DNA of 64,000 bases, from the NCBI GenBank assembly GCA_000720995.1, contig JOEL01000008.1, positions 124,001 to 188,000 of the forward strand. Direction: 5' to 3'. This DNA is from Streptomyces celluloflavus (GTDB taxonomy: Bacteria; Actinomycetota; Actinomycetes; Streptomycetales; Streptomycetaceae). The notes below the pieces were generated by a model. The model was not told where the DNA came from. It made no database searches and saw only the letters and a list, made by a program, of their open reading frames with translations. Positions 8,509-20,178 of the stretch are shown piece after piece; position 1 is the first letter of the stretch, and each line of letters opens with the position of its first letter. Both the position numbers and the translations under genes were made by a program.

Positions 8509-10062
8509 TCAGCCCCTTCCCAACAGCAGCCGGGCCTCGCCGACCGTGATCACGGAGCCGGTGACGAGTACGCCCGCTCCGGAGAATTCGCTCTCCTCCT
8601 CGGCGAGGGTGATCGCCGCCTCCAGGGCGTCGTCCAGCCGCGGCTCGACCTGGACCCGCTCGGCGCCGAAGACCTCGACGGCGACGGCCGCCAGTGCGTC
8701 GGCGTCCATCGCGCGGTGGCTGGAGTTACGGGTCACCACCACCTCGGCGAAGATCGGCTCGAACGCCTCCAGGAAACCCCGGACGTCCTTGTCCGCGCTG
8801 GCGCCGACGACGCCCACCAGCCGGCTGAAGCCGAACGCCTCGGTGACCGCCTCGGCCGCGGCCCGCGCGCCCGCCGGGTTGTGCGCCGCGTCCAGCACCA
8901 CGGTCGGGCTGCGCCGGACGACCTCCATCCGGCCCGGGGAGGCGACCGCGGCGAAGGCGGTGCGGATCGTCTCGATGTCCAGCGTGCGGGCGTGGTCGGA
9001 GCCGATGCCGAAGAACGCCTCGACCGCGGCGAGCGCCACCGCGGCGTTGTGCGCCTGGTGGGCGCCGTAGAGCGGAAGGAAGACCTCCGGGTACTCGCCG
9101 CCCAGTCCGCGCAGCGTCAGCATCTGGCCGCCGACCGCCACCTCACGGCTCAGCACCCCGAACTCCATGCCCTCGCGGGCGACCGTGGCGTCCACCTCGA
9201 CGGCGCGCTTGAGCAGCACGGACGCGGCGTCCACCGGCTGCTGGGCCAGCACGACCGTCGCGTCCTTCTTGATGATTCCGGACTTCTCGACGGCGATCTG
9301 CTCGGGGGTATCCCCCAGCCGGTCGGTGTGGTCCAGCGCGATCGGGGTGACGACGGCGACGGAGCCGTCGATGACGTTCGTCGCGTCCCAGGTGCCGCCC
9401 ATGCCGACCTCGACGACCGCGACGTCCACCGGCGCGTCCGCGAAGGCGGCGAAGGCCATCGCCGTCAGCACCTCGAAGAACGACAGGCGGTACTCCTGCT
9501 GGGCGTCGACCATCTCCACGTACGGCGCGATGTCCCGGTACGTCTCGATGAAGCGCTCGGCGGAGATCGGGCTGCCGTCCAGGCTGATCCGCTCGGTGAC
9601 GGACTGGACGTGCGGGCTCGTGTAGCGGCCGGTGCGCAGATCGAAGGCGGCCAGCAGGGCCTCGATCATGCGGGCGGTGCTGGTCTTGCCGTTCGTCCCC
9701 GTGATGTGGATCGCCGGGTAGGCGCGCTGCGGGGCGCCCAGGATGTCCAGCAGGGCCACGATGCGCTGCACCGACGGGTCGAGCTTGGTCTCACCCCAGC
9801 GGCCGGCCAGCTCCTCCTCGACCGCGCGCAGCGCACGGTCGACCTCGGGGTCGGCGGGACGGGCGGGGACCCCGTCCCCCTGCGGCGGTCCGGCCTGCGC
9901 GCGCAGGGTCCGGCTGCCGGCCTCGATCACCGCGAGGTCGGGGCTCGGGATGTCCTCGGCGCGATCCGGGCCGGGAGCCCGGGGAAGGCCGGTCGCCGCC
10001 TCGGCCTGTTCGTCGGAGGCGTCGGTCGGGTCGGGATCGTCGTTCTGAGGGCGCTCGCTCAC
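8509..10062 (-). CDS. folC: folylpolyglutamate/dihydrofolate synthase
   Basis: FolC adds glutamate to folates, and in many bacteria also to dihydropteroate. The P-loop is HITGTNGKTSTARMIEALL, and downstream Mur-ligase-like elements (TSPHVQSVTERIS, GMGGTWDATN, DAAHNPAGA) are clear. The first about 85 residues are an acidic, Pro/Ala-rich extension common in Streptomyces FolC. I chose GTG 10062 (VSERPQNDD); an upstream in-frame Met at 10086 would add eight residues. The protein is 517 residues from this start. It is followed after 2 nt by DUF4233. Confidence 0.95.
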   Translation of the reverse strand: MSERPQNDDPDPTDASDEQAEAATGLPRAPGPDRAEDIPSPDLAVIEAGSRTLRAQAGPPQGDGVPARPADPEVDRALRAVEEELAGRWGETKLDPSVQRIVALLDILGAPQRAYPAIHITGTNGKTSTARMIEALLAAFDLRTGRYTSPHVQSVTERISLDGSPISAERFIETYRDIAPYVEMVDAQQEYRLSFFEVLTAMAFAAFADAPVDVAVVEVGMGGTWDATNVIDGSVAVVTPIALDHTDRLGDTPEQIAVEKSGIIKKDATVVLAQQPVDAASVLLKRAVEVDATVAREGMEFGVLSREVAVGGQMLTLRGLGGEYPEVFLPLYGAHQAHNAAVALAAVEAFFGIGSDHARTLDIETIRTAFAAVASPGRMEVVRRSPTVVLDAAHNPAGARAAAEAVTEAFGFSRLVGVVGASADKDVRGFLEAFEPIFAEVVVTRNSSHRAMDADALAAVAVEVFGAERVQVEPRLDDALEAAITLAEEESEFSGAGVLVTGSVITVGEARLLLGRG

Positions 10063-10201
10063 ACCGACCAGTCTACGAGGCACCACTGACAGCGGTCGCG
10101 CTGCGCTGCGCCCTCGGGTACCGCGCCCGGTACCGGCCGCCGCCCCCGGTGGCCCCGCCGTCCCGTGCCCCGCCCCCGTGTCCCGCTCCCGCGCCCCGCC
10201 G

Positions 10202-11650
10202 CTACGCGAGCGCCGCCTTCATCATCGCGCGGGCGATCGGCGCGGCCAGCCCGTTGCCGGAGATCTCGTTACGGGAGGCGTTGCTGTCCTCGACCATCAC
10301 GGCCACCGCCACCTGGCGGCCCTTGGCGTCCTGCGCGTACGAGACGAACCAGGCGTACGGTGTGCCGCTGTTGTCCACGCCGTGCTGGGCGGTGCCCGTC
10401 TTGCCGCCGACGGTCAGCCCGCCGATCTTCGCGTTCGACCCGGTGCCCTTGTCGACCACCGTCTCCATCGCCGACCGCAGCTGCTCCGCGGTCCGCGCCG
10501 ACATCGCCTTGCCGTACGTCCGGGGAGCCGTCTGCTCGATCGTCTTGCCGCCGCCGTCGGTCACCTTGTCGACCAGCTGCGGGGACATCAGCTCACCGCC
10601 GTTCGCGATGGCCGAGGTGACCATCGCCATCTGGAGCGGCGTCGCCTGGTCGTTGAACTGGCCGATACCGGACAGCGCGGTCTGCGCCGCGTCCATGTCG
10701 GTGGGGTAGACGCTCTTGGCGGCCCGGACCGGGGTGTCCACCTTGCCGTCGTTGAAGCCGAACTTCTCGGCCTGCGCGGCCACCTTGTCCTTGCCCAGGT
10801 CGACGGCCATCTTCGCGAAGACGGTGTTGCAGGAGTACTGGAGCGCGGTGCGGATGTCCGCGTTCTCGCAGGGCGCGGAGGCGTTCTCGTTGGTGAGCGT
10901 GGTGCGGGTGTGCGGCAGGACGTACGGGTCGGGGCTGTCGGTGGGCTCGTCCACCGAGGAGTACAGGCCGTTCTCCAGCGCGGCCGCGGCGACCACCAGC
11001 TTGAACGTCGAACCGGGCGGCAGCGGCTGGCGCAGCGCGCGGTTGAGATCGGGCTTGTTCTTGTCCGCCGCCAGTGCCTGCCACGCCCGCTGGTCGGCGC
11101 CGCCCGATCCGGCGAACGTCCCCGGGTCGTACGACGGGGTGCTGACCATCCCCAGGATCCGGCCGGTCGCCGGGTCCAGGGCGACCGCCGCGCCCGTCTT
11201 GCCGCCGAGCGCCCGGTAGCCGGCCTCCTGTACCGCGGAGTCGATGGTGGTCGCCACGTCACCGCCCTTGGCCCGCTGGCGGGTCAGCGTGTCGACGGGG
11301 TTCCGCAGCCGGCTGTCGGAGCCGTCCAGGATGTCGCCGTAGAGGCTCTCCAGCTGGTTGCTGCCGTAGATCTGCGAGGCGAAGCCGGTGACCGGTGCGT
11401 ACAGCGGGCCGTTCTTGTACGTCCGCTTGTACTTGAGGTCGGAGGAGGTCGCGGTGGAGCCGGTGACCGGTTTCCCGTCGACGAGGATGTTGCCCAGCGG
11501 CGCGGCGTACCTGCCGATCGCCACCCGCGGGTTGTGCGGATCCTCCTCGTACGCGCTCGCCCTGGCACCCTGGATCCAGGTCACCCACCCCATGAGCGCG
11601 AGCACCAGGACCAGACAGCAGACCGAGATCCGTCGCAGTGGCTTGTTCAT
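10202..11650 (-). CDS. class B penicillin-binding protein (PbpA-like)
   Basis: A 482-residue transpeptidase with one N-terminal membrane anchor (ISVCCLVLVLALMGWVTWI). The active-site motifs are PPGSTFKLV (SxxK), YSCNTVFAK (SxN-type) and GGKTGTAQH (KTG). It resembles the smaller PbpA/FtsI-like PBPs of actinobacteria rather than PBP2. The ATG at 11650 has GAGGAG 12 nt upstream; longer frames have no RBS. It lies between folC and valS, which I remember as near neighbours in S. coelicolor, so its position looks like an addition. It probably cross-links peptidoglycan in division or sporulation; which process is unknown. Confidence 0.9.
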   Translation of the reverse strand: MNKPLRRISVCCLVLVLALMGWVTWIQGARASAYEEDPHNPRVAIGRYAAPLGNILVDGKPVTGSTATSSDLKYKRTYKNGPLYAPVTGFASQIYGSNQLESLYGDILDGSDSRLRNPVDTLTRQRAKGGDVATTIDSAVQEAGYRALGGKTGAAVALDPATGRILGMVSTPSYDPGTFAGSGGADQRAWQALAADKNKPDLNRALRQPLPPGSTFKLVVAAAALENGLYSSVDEPTDSPDPYVLPHTRTTLTNENASAPCENADIRTALQYSCNTVFAKMAVDLGKDKVAAQAEKFGFNDGKVDTPVRAAKSVYPTDMDAAQTALSGIGQFNDQATPLQMAMVTSAIANGGELMSPQLVDKVTDGGGKTIEQTAPRTYGKAMSARTAEQLRSAMETVVDKGTGSNAKIGGLTVGGKTGTAQHGVDNSGTPYAWFVSYAQDAKGRQVAVAVMVEDSNASRNEISGNGLAAPIARAMMKAALA

Positions 11651-11925
11651 GAGCGGCGCGGCTCCTCGGTGCTCGGCGGACGGCGGTGCCGGGGATACGG
11701 CGCCCCCGGGGTGCGGCGGTACCGGATGTACGGCTTTGCCGGAAACATCGGCAATCCGCTCCACCGTGCCTCGCCTTCATGAGAGCCCCATGAGAGGGCG
11801 ATGAGAGCGACGTCCGAGCCGCCGAGACAACTCTTTGCCGCATTCCGCCCTCTTCGACGGCGGGCTCTGTACGCCCCGCCCTTTCACCCGACAGGACCCC
11901 ACGGGGAAGCAGGAGCTGAAGACGA

Positions 11926-13155
11926 GTGCCGGCAATCAGTCAGCGGATGCATCTCATACTGCTCACCGCGTGGACCGTGCTGTGGTTCGCCGTGGTCGAA
12001 CCGCACGGCGGCTTCTCCTGGCACTATCTGCGCACCGGCGGCGAGCTGATCTACCAGGGCACGGCCGGCGACGGCACCGGCGGACTCAACCTCTACGCCC
12101 ACCACCCCGAGCTCCAGATGGGCCCCGTCAGCTTCCTGGTGGCCGGTCTGTTCAACCCCTTCCCCGAGGCCACCGGGCAGTTCCTGGCCGCGGCCCTGAT
12201 GTCGCTGCTCGGCCTGGTCATCGTGGTACTGGCGGGCCGCAGCGCCGCCCACCACTTCCTGGGCACCGGCACCAACCACCAGCGGCTGCGGCAGCGCGTC
12301 CTGATCGCCGGGCTGGCCTTCATCCCCATGTGGATCGAGGTCGCGGTCCGCTTCGGGCATCTCGACGACGTCCTCGCACTGTTCTTCACCGCCCTCGCCG
12401 TACGGTCCGTCACCCGTGGCAACGCCCTCCTCACCGGCGCCTGCCTGGCGCTGGCCATGGACTCCAAACCCACCGCGCTGGCGTTCGTCCCGCTGCTGCT
12501 CGCCCTCCCGAAGGAGAAATGGCTGCGCGCGGCCCTGTGGTGCGTGGGTCTCGTCGCCGTCGCCTGGCTGCCGTTCTTCATCGGCGACTCGCGGTCCTTC
12601 GCCGCGGCGCAGTTCGCCATCCCCAACCATCCGGCGTCCGCGCTGCGCTGGCTGGGCGTCGGCGACCCGGAGACCCCCGGCTGGGACCGGCCCGCGCAGG
12701 CCGCGCTGGGGCTGGCGCTGGGCTGCGTCGCCGTATGGCGCGGGCGCTGGGCCGCGGTGGTCCTGCTGGGCGCCAACGCCCGCATCGTGCTGGACCCGAG
12801 CGTCTACACGTACTACACCGCGTCCGTGCTGCTCGGCACCCTGCTGTGGGACGTCATCGGCCAGCGCCGGCTGGTCCCCTGGTGGAGCTGGCTGGCCCTG
12901 CTCATCCTCTACGGCAGCGTCTTCGTCGTCCCCGACGATGCGGCGCGCGGCTTCATCCGGCTGGCGTTCGTGGCCGTCTCGACGGCGTACGTCCTGCTGT
13001 GGCCGGTACGGGAGCGGGGCGGGCGCGGCGGGATACGGGGACGGCGCAGGCCCCCGCGCCCTGGGCACGAGGGCCTGGACGACACCTCCGCTGCCGCGGA
13101 GCCGGCCGAGCCGCAGCCCTGTCCGCAGGGGCCGGGTCCGGCACACCCTCGCTGA
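11926..13155 (+). CDS. multi-pass membrane protein, possibly GT-C glycosyltransferase-like
   Basis: A 409-residue protein with eight or more hydrophobic segments and a charged Pro/Ala-rich C-terminal tail. The first extracytoplasmic loop (after the first TM) has YLRTGGELIYQG, and later loops have RFGHLDDVLALFF and DSKPTALAFVPLL. This pattern recalls polyprenyl-phosphate mannose-using GT-C enzymes (DUF2029 type), but I cannot assign a substrate. The GTG start at 11926 has AGGAG upstream; ATG 11947 is an alternative. It is divergent from the PBP gene and convergent with valS across a bidirectional hairpin. Confidence in a real gene is high, in its function low. Confidence 0.7.
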   Translation: MPAISQRMHLILLTAWTVLWFAVVEPHGGFSWHYLRTGGELIYQGTAGDGTGGLNLYAHHPELQMGPVSFLVAGLFNPFPEATGQFLAAALMSLLGLVIVVLAGRSAAHHFLGTGTNHQRLRQRVLIAGLAFIPMWIEVAVRFGHLDDVLALFFTALAVRSVTRGNALLTGACLALAMDSKPTALAFVPLLLALPKEKWLRAALWCVGLVAVAWLPFFIGDSRSFAAAQFAIPNHPASALRWLGVGDPETPGWDRPAQAALGLALGCVAVWRGRWAAVVLLGANARIVLDPSVYTYYTASVLLGTLLWDVIGQRRLVPWWSWLALLILYGSVFVVPDDAARGFIRLAFVAVSTAYVLLWPVRERGGRGGIRGRRRPPRPGHEGLDDTSAAAEPAEPQPCPQGPGPAHPR

Positions 13156-13166
13156 CACGACGAAAA

Positions 13167-13206
13167 CCGCCGCTGTCGGTGAGGCGGGCCCCACTGACAG
13201 CGGCGG
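13167..13206. terminator. bidirectional terminator between the membrane protein gene and valS
   Basis: A 15-bp stem (13167-13181 with 13192-13206, one G-U pair) lies 12 nt after the plus-strand stop and 16 nt after the valS stop. AAAA precedes the left arm, giving a short U tract for leftward transcripts. Confidence 0.8.
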
Positions 13207-13221
13207 CTGCGCCGTTCCGGT

Positions 13222-15843
<2,622 letters not shown>

Positions 15844-16005
15844 GACGCACAGTGTACGGGCGGGGATGTCGCAGGTTCGAATCGGTTTCGCCCCCGGGGC
15901 GCCCGCTGTCAGCGGCGTCGTACAGGATGTCGGCAGCGCATAAACGTCACGGACAGCACGCACGAAGCGTCCGCTGCCATCAGTTGTCACGAGGGGAACC
16001 GTTCC

Positions 16006-17016
16006 ATGAGCTTCAACCAGCCGCCTCCGGGCCCGTACGGCCAGCAGCCCCCGCAGCCGGGCCCGTACGGCCGGCCGCCGCAGCAGCCGCCGGCCCCGCA
16101 GCCCGGATACGGCTACCCGCAGCAGGGCGGTCAGGTACCTCCTCAGCAGGGCGGTCAGCTGCCTGAGCAGCAGGGCTACGGCTACCCCCAGCAGGGCGGG
16201 CAGCCCGGCTACCCCCAGCAGCCCCCCTACGGCCAGCAGCCGCCGTACGGCCAGCAGGCCCCCTACGGCCAGCCGCCCCAGCAGCCGGCGCCCTACGGTC
16301 AGCAGACCCCGTACGGCGCCCTCCCCCAGGGCCCGCCGGAGAGCGGCGGCAAGGGCAAGAAGATCGGCCTGATCGTCGGCGCGGTGGCCGTCGTCGCGGC
16401 GATCGGTGTGGGCGCGTACTTCGTCTTCGGCTCGGGCGGCGATGTGAAGCCGTACAAGATCGCGCTGCCGGAGAGCCTGCTGAGCGGGGAGTTCCACAAG
16501 GCGACCGGTGCCGGCTCCGGCTCCGAGGAGGACCTGCGCAACGACAAGACGACCAAGGCGCTGGGCATCACGGACGCCAAGGGCGTCAGCGGCGCCTACG
16601 AGAACACCGCCAAGCTGAAGGTCCATGTCTCGGGCGCCTACGGCAAGGTCGCCAACCCCGAGACGGCCGTGGACCAGATGTTCGCCCAGGTCGAGAAGAG
16701 CCAGCAGGAGGCCCTGGGGAGCCGTCAGGCCAAGCTGGAGACGGTCACGCCCGTGACCAAGTACTCCCCGAGCGGCTTCGACGGCACGGTGCTGAAGTGC
16801 AAGACGCTGAAGGTCTCGGCCTCGGCGGGCGGTATGACGATGTCCTCCGACGTCTCCGTCTGCATCTGGGGCGACAACAGCGCCCTCGGCGTGGTCCAGG
16901 CGGTCCCGGCCGCGCCCTCGCCCACGGGTGGCACCGCCACCCAGGCGCCCGGCGCCAAGGACCTCGCCGAGAAGACCGCCAAGATCCGCAGCGAGGTCCG
17001 GCAGGAAATCAAGTAG
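16006..17016 (+). CDS. Pro/Gln/Tyr-rich single-pass membrane protein
   Basis: A 336-residue protein. Residues 1-115 are a disordered run of PYGQQ, GYPQQGG and QPG repeats. A single membrane segment ([24 protein letters not shown]) follows, then an extracytoplasmic domain of about 190 residues. Two cysteines in the outer domain (KCKTLK and SVCIWG) may form a disulfide. This architecture is common in Streptomyces hypothetical proteins; no enzyme motif is visible. ATG 16006 has GAGGGGA upstream. It lies divergent from valS and convergent with clpX, with a perfect 25-bp hairpin after the stop. Confidence 0.8.
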   Translation: MSFNQPPPGPYGQQPPQPGPYGRPPQQPPAPQPGYGYPQQGGQVPPQQGGQLPEQQGYGYPQQGGQPGYPQQPPYGQQPPYGQQAPYGQPPQQPAPYGQQTPYGALPQGPPESGGKGKKIGLIVGAVAVVAAIGVGAYFVFGSGGDVKPYKIALPESLLSGEFHKATGAGSGSEEDLRNDKTTKALGITDAKGVSGAYENTAKLKVHVSGAYGKVANPETAVDQMFAQVEKSQQEALGSRQAKLETVTPVTKYSPSGFDGTVLKCKTLKVSASAGGMTMSSDVSVCIWGDNSALGVVQAVPAAPSPTGGTATQAPGAKDLAEKTAKIRSEVRQEIK

Positions 17017-17030
17017 TCCGGGCCGCACCG

Positions 17031-17084
17031 CATATGACGGAGCCGCCCGGCAGCGATCACGCTGCCGGGCGGCTCCGTCATATG
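17031..17084. terminator. 25-bp bidirectional terminator before clpX end
   Basis: A perfect 25-bp stem (17031-17055 with 17060-17084) and an ATCA loop lie between the convergent Pro/Gln-rich protein gene and clpX. Confidence 0.85.
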
Positions 17085-17101
17085 TGTCCGCCAGGTGTGC
17101 C

Positions 17102-18385
17102 CTACGCGCTCTTCTCGTGCGGTTCGCCGGACTCACCGCGGTTGCGTGGCACCAGCGTCGGGTTCACGTTGGAGTGAACGACCTCCTCGGTGATGACGAC
17201 GCGGGCGACGTCCTTGCGGGAGGGGACCTCGTACATCATGGACATCAGGACCTCTTCCATGATGGCGCGCAGACCCCGGGCGCCGGTGCCGCGCAGGATG
17301 GCCTGGTCGGCGATGGCCTCCAGCGCCGGGCGGTCGAAGTCCAGCTCCACACCGTCGAGTTCGAAGAGCCGCTGGTACTGCTTGACGAGCGCGTTGCGCG
17401 GCTCGACCAGGATCTGGAGCAGGGCCTCGCGGTCGAGGTTGTGCACCGAGGTGAGGACCGGGAGGCGGCCGATGAACTCCGGGATCATCCCGAACTTCAC
17501 CAGGTCCTCCGGCATGACCTCCTGGAGCTGGTCCTTCGACTCGATCTCGCGCTTGGAGCGGATCGTGGCGCCGAAGCCGATGCCCTTGGTGCCGGACCGG
17601 GCCTCAATGATCTTCTCCAGACCGGCGAACGCGCCGCCCACGATGAACAGCACGTTCGTCGTGTCGATCTGGATGAACTCCTGGTGCGGGTGCTTGCGGC
17701 CGCCCTGCGGCGGTACGGAGGCGGTGGTGCCCTCCAGGATCTTCAGCAGCGCCTGCTGGACGCCCTCACCGGAGACGTCACGCGTGATCGACGGATTTTC
17801 GCTCTTCCGGGCGACCTTGTCGATCTCGTCGATGTAGATGATGCCGGTCTCGGCCTTCTTGATGTCGAAGTCCGCGGCCTGGATGAGCTTGAGGAGGATG
17901 TTCTCGACGTCCTCGCCGACATAGCCCGCCTCGGTCAGCGCCGTCGCGTCGGCGAACGCGAAGGGGACGTTCAGCATCCGGGCGAGCGTCTGCGCGAGCA
18001 GCGTCTTGCCGGAGCCGGTCGGGCCGAGCAGCAGGATGTTGGACTTGCCGAGCTCGATGCCCTCGTCGCCGCGGCCGCCGCCGTTCTCGCCCGCCTGCAC
18101 CCGCTTGTAGTGGTTGTAGACGGCCACCGAGAGCGCCTTCTTGGCGGGCGCCTGGCCCACGACATAGCCCTCGAGGAACTCGTAGATCTCCCGGGGCTTG
18201 GGGAGTTCCTCCCACCGCACCTCGGAGGTCTCGGCGAGCTCCTCCTCGATGATTTCGTTGCAGAGGTCGATGCACTCGTCGCAGATGTACACACCAGGTC
18301 CCGCGATGAGCTTCTTCACCTGCTTCTGGCTCTTCCCGCAGAATGAGCACTTGAGCAGGTCGCCGCCGTCACCGATGCGTGCCAC
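17102..18385 (-). CDS. clpX: ATP-dependent unfoldase ClpX
   Basis: A 427-residue AAA+ unfoldase that feeds substrates to ClpP. The N-terminal zinc-binding domain has CSFCGK and CDECIDLC. The Walker A is GPTGSGKT, Walker B IIYIDEID, the pore loop GYVGED, and the sensor 2 region GARGLRAI. I start it at GTG 18385 ([16 protein letters not shown]) with AGGGGAAG upstream; a longer frame adds 13 residues without support. Transcribed separately from clpP1-clpP2, with a terminator in between. Confidence 0.97.
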   Translation of the reverse strand: MARIGDGGDLLKCSFCGKSQKQVKKLIAGPGVYICDECIDLCNEIIEEELAETSEVRWEELPKPREIYEFLEGYVVGQAPAKKALSVAVYNHYKRVQAGENGGGRGDEGIELGKSNILLLGPTGSGKTLLAQTLARMLNVPFAFADATALTEAGYVGEDVENILLKLIQAADFDIKKAETGIIYIDEIDKVARKSENPSITRDVSGEGVQQALLKILEGTTASVPPQGGRKHPHQEFIQIDTTNVLFIVGGAFAGLEKIIEARSGTKGIGFGATIRSKREIESKDQLQEVMPEDLVKFGMIPEFIGRLPVLTSVHNLDREALLQILVEPRNALVKQYQRLFELDGVELDFDRPALEAIADQAILRGTGARGLRAIMEEVLMSMMYEVPSRKDVARVVITEEVVHSNVNPTLVPRNRGESGEPHEKSA

Positions 18386-18476
18386 GAGGTGCTTCCCCTT
18401 CGCCTGGGATCCGCATTGCTCCACGGACCCTGGTGCTTGCCTATCGACGGTACCTTGCCGGGCCCCCCGTACGGGC

Positions 18477-18514
18477 CCCCCTTGGACCGACTCGGTTCAC
18501 TCGGTCCAAGGGGG
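18477..18514 (-). terminator. terminator of the clpP1-clpP2 operon
   Basis: A perfect 14-bp stem (18477-18490 with 18501-18514) with a 10-nt loop lies 32 nt after the clpP2 stop and upstream of clpX. Confidence 0.8.
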
Positions 18515-18546
18515 CGACTCTCCGGCTCAACTCGCGCAGACCGCGA

Positions 18547-19221
18547 TCAGACCGACGCGGTCGTCTTCCGCGTCGAGACGATCTGGTCGACCAGACCGTA
18601 CGCCAAGGACTCCTCGGCGGTCAGGATCTTGTCGCGCTCGATGTCGTCCCGGATCTTCTCGATCGGCGTGGAGGAGTGCTTGGCCAGCAGGTCCTCCAGC
18701 TGCGAACGCATCCGCAGGATCTCGTTCGCGGCGATCTCCAGGTCGGAGACCTGGCCGCGGCCGGTCTCACTGTACGGCTGGTGGATCAGCACCCGGGCGT
18801 TCGGCAGCGCCATCCGCTTGCCGGGGGTGCCGGCCGCGAGCAGCACGGCCGCGGCGGAGGCCGCCTGGCCCATGCAGACCGTCTGGATGTCGGGCTTCAC
18901 GAACTGCATCGTGTCGTAGATCGCGGTGAGCGCCGTGAAGGAGCCGCCGGGCGAGTTGATGTAGATCGAGATGTCCCGGTCCGGGTCCATCGACTCCAGG
19001 CACAGCAGCTGCGCCATGACGTCGTTGGCCGAGGCGTCGTCGATCTGCACGCCGAGGAAGATCACCCGCTCCTCGAAGAGCTTCGCGTACGGGTCGTACT
19101 CGCGGACGCCCTGCGAGGTGCGCTCGACGAAGCGCGGAACGATGTAGCGGGACTCGGCCCGAGGACCGGAAAACTCGGACACGGGGCCCGCGTTCAGGCC
19201 GCTGCCGGGGAAGTTGTTCAT
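18547..19221 (-). CDS. clpP2: Clp protease proteolytic subunit ClpP2
   Basis: A 224-residue ClpP serine peptidase. The catalytic serine is in [11 protein letters not shown], histidine in LIHQPYSE and aspartate near [18 protein letters not shown]. It is the longer paralogue with an extended N-terminus and pairs with ClpP1 in a mixed tetradecamer. I chose ATG 19221; GTG 19233 four codons upstream is possible but its RBS (AGGACG) is too close. It lies 68 nt downstream of clpP1 in one operon. Confidence 0.95.
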   Translation of the reverse strand: MNNFPGSGLNAGPVSEFSGPRAESRYIVPRFVERTSQGVREYDPYAKLFEERVIFLGVQIDDASANDVMAQLLCLESMDPDRDISIYINSPGGSFTALTAIYDTMQFVKPDIQTVCMGQAASAAAVLLAAGTPGKRMALPNARVLIHQPYSETGRGQVSDLEIAANEILRMRSQLEDLLAKHSSTPIEKIRDDIERDKILTAEESLAYGLVDQIVSTRKTTASV

Positions 19222-19289
19222 CGTGGTGTTCACCGTCCTGGTGGCGATCAAGTGGGCTGGGCTCGGCTGTGGGGCGAGTGGTCCGGGGC

Positions 19290-19904
19290 TCAGGCCCCGG
19301 TGCCGCCCCCGCCCGGAACGCCTGCGGCGGAGGTCATGACTTCGTCGATGAGGCCGTACTCCTTCGCCTCGTCGGCGGAGAACCAGCGGTCGCGGTCGGA
19401 GTCGTGCGTGACGCGCTCGACGGTCTGGCCGGTGTGGAAGGCGGTCAGCTCGGCCATCCGCTTCTTGGTGTGCAGCAGCCGCTCGGCGTGGATCTTGATG
19501 TCCGTCGCGGAGCCTGCCAGGCCGGCGGAGGGCTGGTGGATGAGGATCTCCGCGTTGGGCAGCGCGAAGCGCTTGCCCGGGGTGCCGGCGCTCAGCAGGA
19601 ACTGCCCCATCGAGGCGGCGAGGCCCATGGCGATCGTCACGACGTCGTTCTTGATGTACTGCATGGTGTCGTAGATCGCCAAGCCGGCCGAGATCGAGCC
19701 GCCCGGGGAGTTGATGTAGAGGAAGATGTCCTTGTCCGGGTCCGCGGCGAGGAGAAGCAGCTGCGCGGTGATCTTGTTGGCGATGTCGTCGTCGACCTGC
19801 TGGCCGAGGAAGATGATCCGCTCGCCGAGCAGCCGGTTGTAGACCTGGTCGCCGAGGCCACCGGAGGTCGGCTCAGCGGCGGCGGAAGGCATCGGGATCG
19901 TCAC
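19290..19904 (-). CDS. clpP1: Clp protease proteolytic subunit ClpP1
   Basis: A 204-residue ClpP with catalytic serine in GLAASMGQ, histidine in LIHQPSAG and aspartate in [20 protein letters not shown] chose GTG 19904 ([11 protein letters not shown]) because CAGGTGG sits about 5 nt upstream; ATG 19892 lies too far from it. The gene is first in the clpP1-clpP2 operon, and a ClgR-like box lies 170 nt upstream. In Streptomyces ClpP1 degrades regulators and affects differentiation. Confidence 0.95.
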   Translation of the reverse strand: MTIPMPSAAAEPTSGGLGDQVYNRLLGERIIFLGQQVDDDIANKITAQLLLLAADPDKDIFLYINSPGGSISAGLAIYDTMQYIKNDVVTIAMGLAASMGQFLLSAGTPGKRFALPNAEILIHQPSAGLAGSATDIKIHAERLLHTKKRMAELTAFHTGQTVERVTHDSDRDRWFSADEAKEYGLIDEVMTSAAGVPGGGGTGA

Positions 19905-20073
19905 GTGTCCACCTGCTCGTTGTCGGACGGTTCGAGACCGTCTCAGCGTCGTCTGCCGGGGCGTGGGGAGCGCGCCGTGCGAGTGCCCCCGGCGCGGTTT
20001 CAGGGACTCCCCTGCCCTCGTATCTACGGACCCTAACGCGCAGGTCGGACAACGCCATCCCGCATTGAGAACT

Positions 20074-20087
20074 GTTCGCTGTGAGCG
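20074..20087. promoter_or_regulatory. ClgR-like operator of clpP1-clpP2
   Basis: GTTCGCTGTGAGCG on the plus strand fits the CGC-N5-GCG core of ClgR boxes. Read on the minus strand the spacer is TCACA, which matches the YNANR spacer described for corynebacterial ClgR. It lies 170 nt upstream of clpP1. ClgR activates clpP1 in Streptomyces (known); binding here is inferred. Confidence 0.5.
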
Positions 20088-20111
20088 CAGGCTCACCGGG
20101 CCGGGATGCGA

Positions 20112-20151
20112 TACGGGCCCGAACACGCGGACGTGCGCGTTCGGGCCCGTA
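20112..20151 (-). terminator. terminator after tig
   Basis: A perfect 13-bp stem (20112-20124 with 20139-20151) lies 27 nt after the tig stop, separating tig from the clpP1 promoter. Confidence 0.8.
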
Positions 20152-20178
20152 CTCAGGGAAGGGGTGCGGCGGCCTGGG

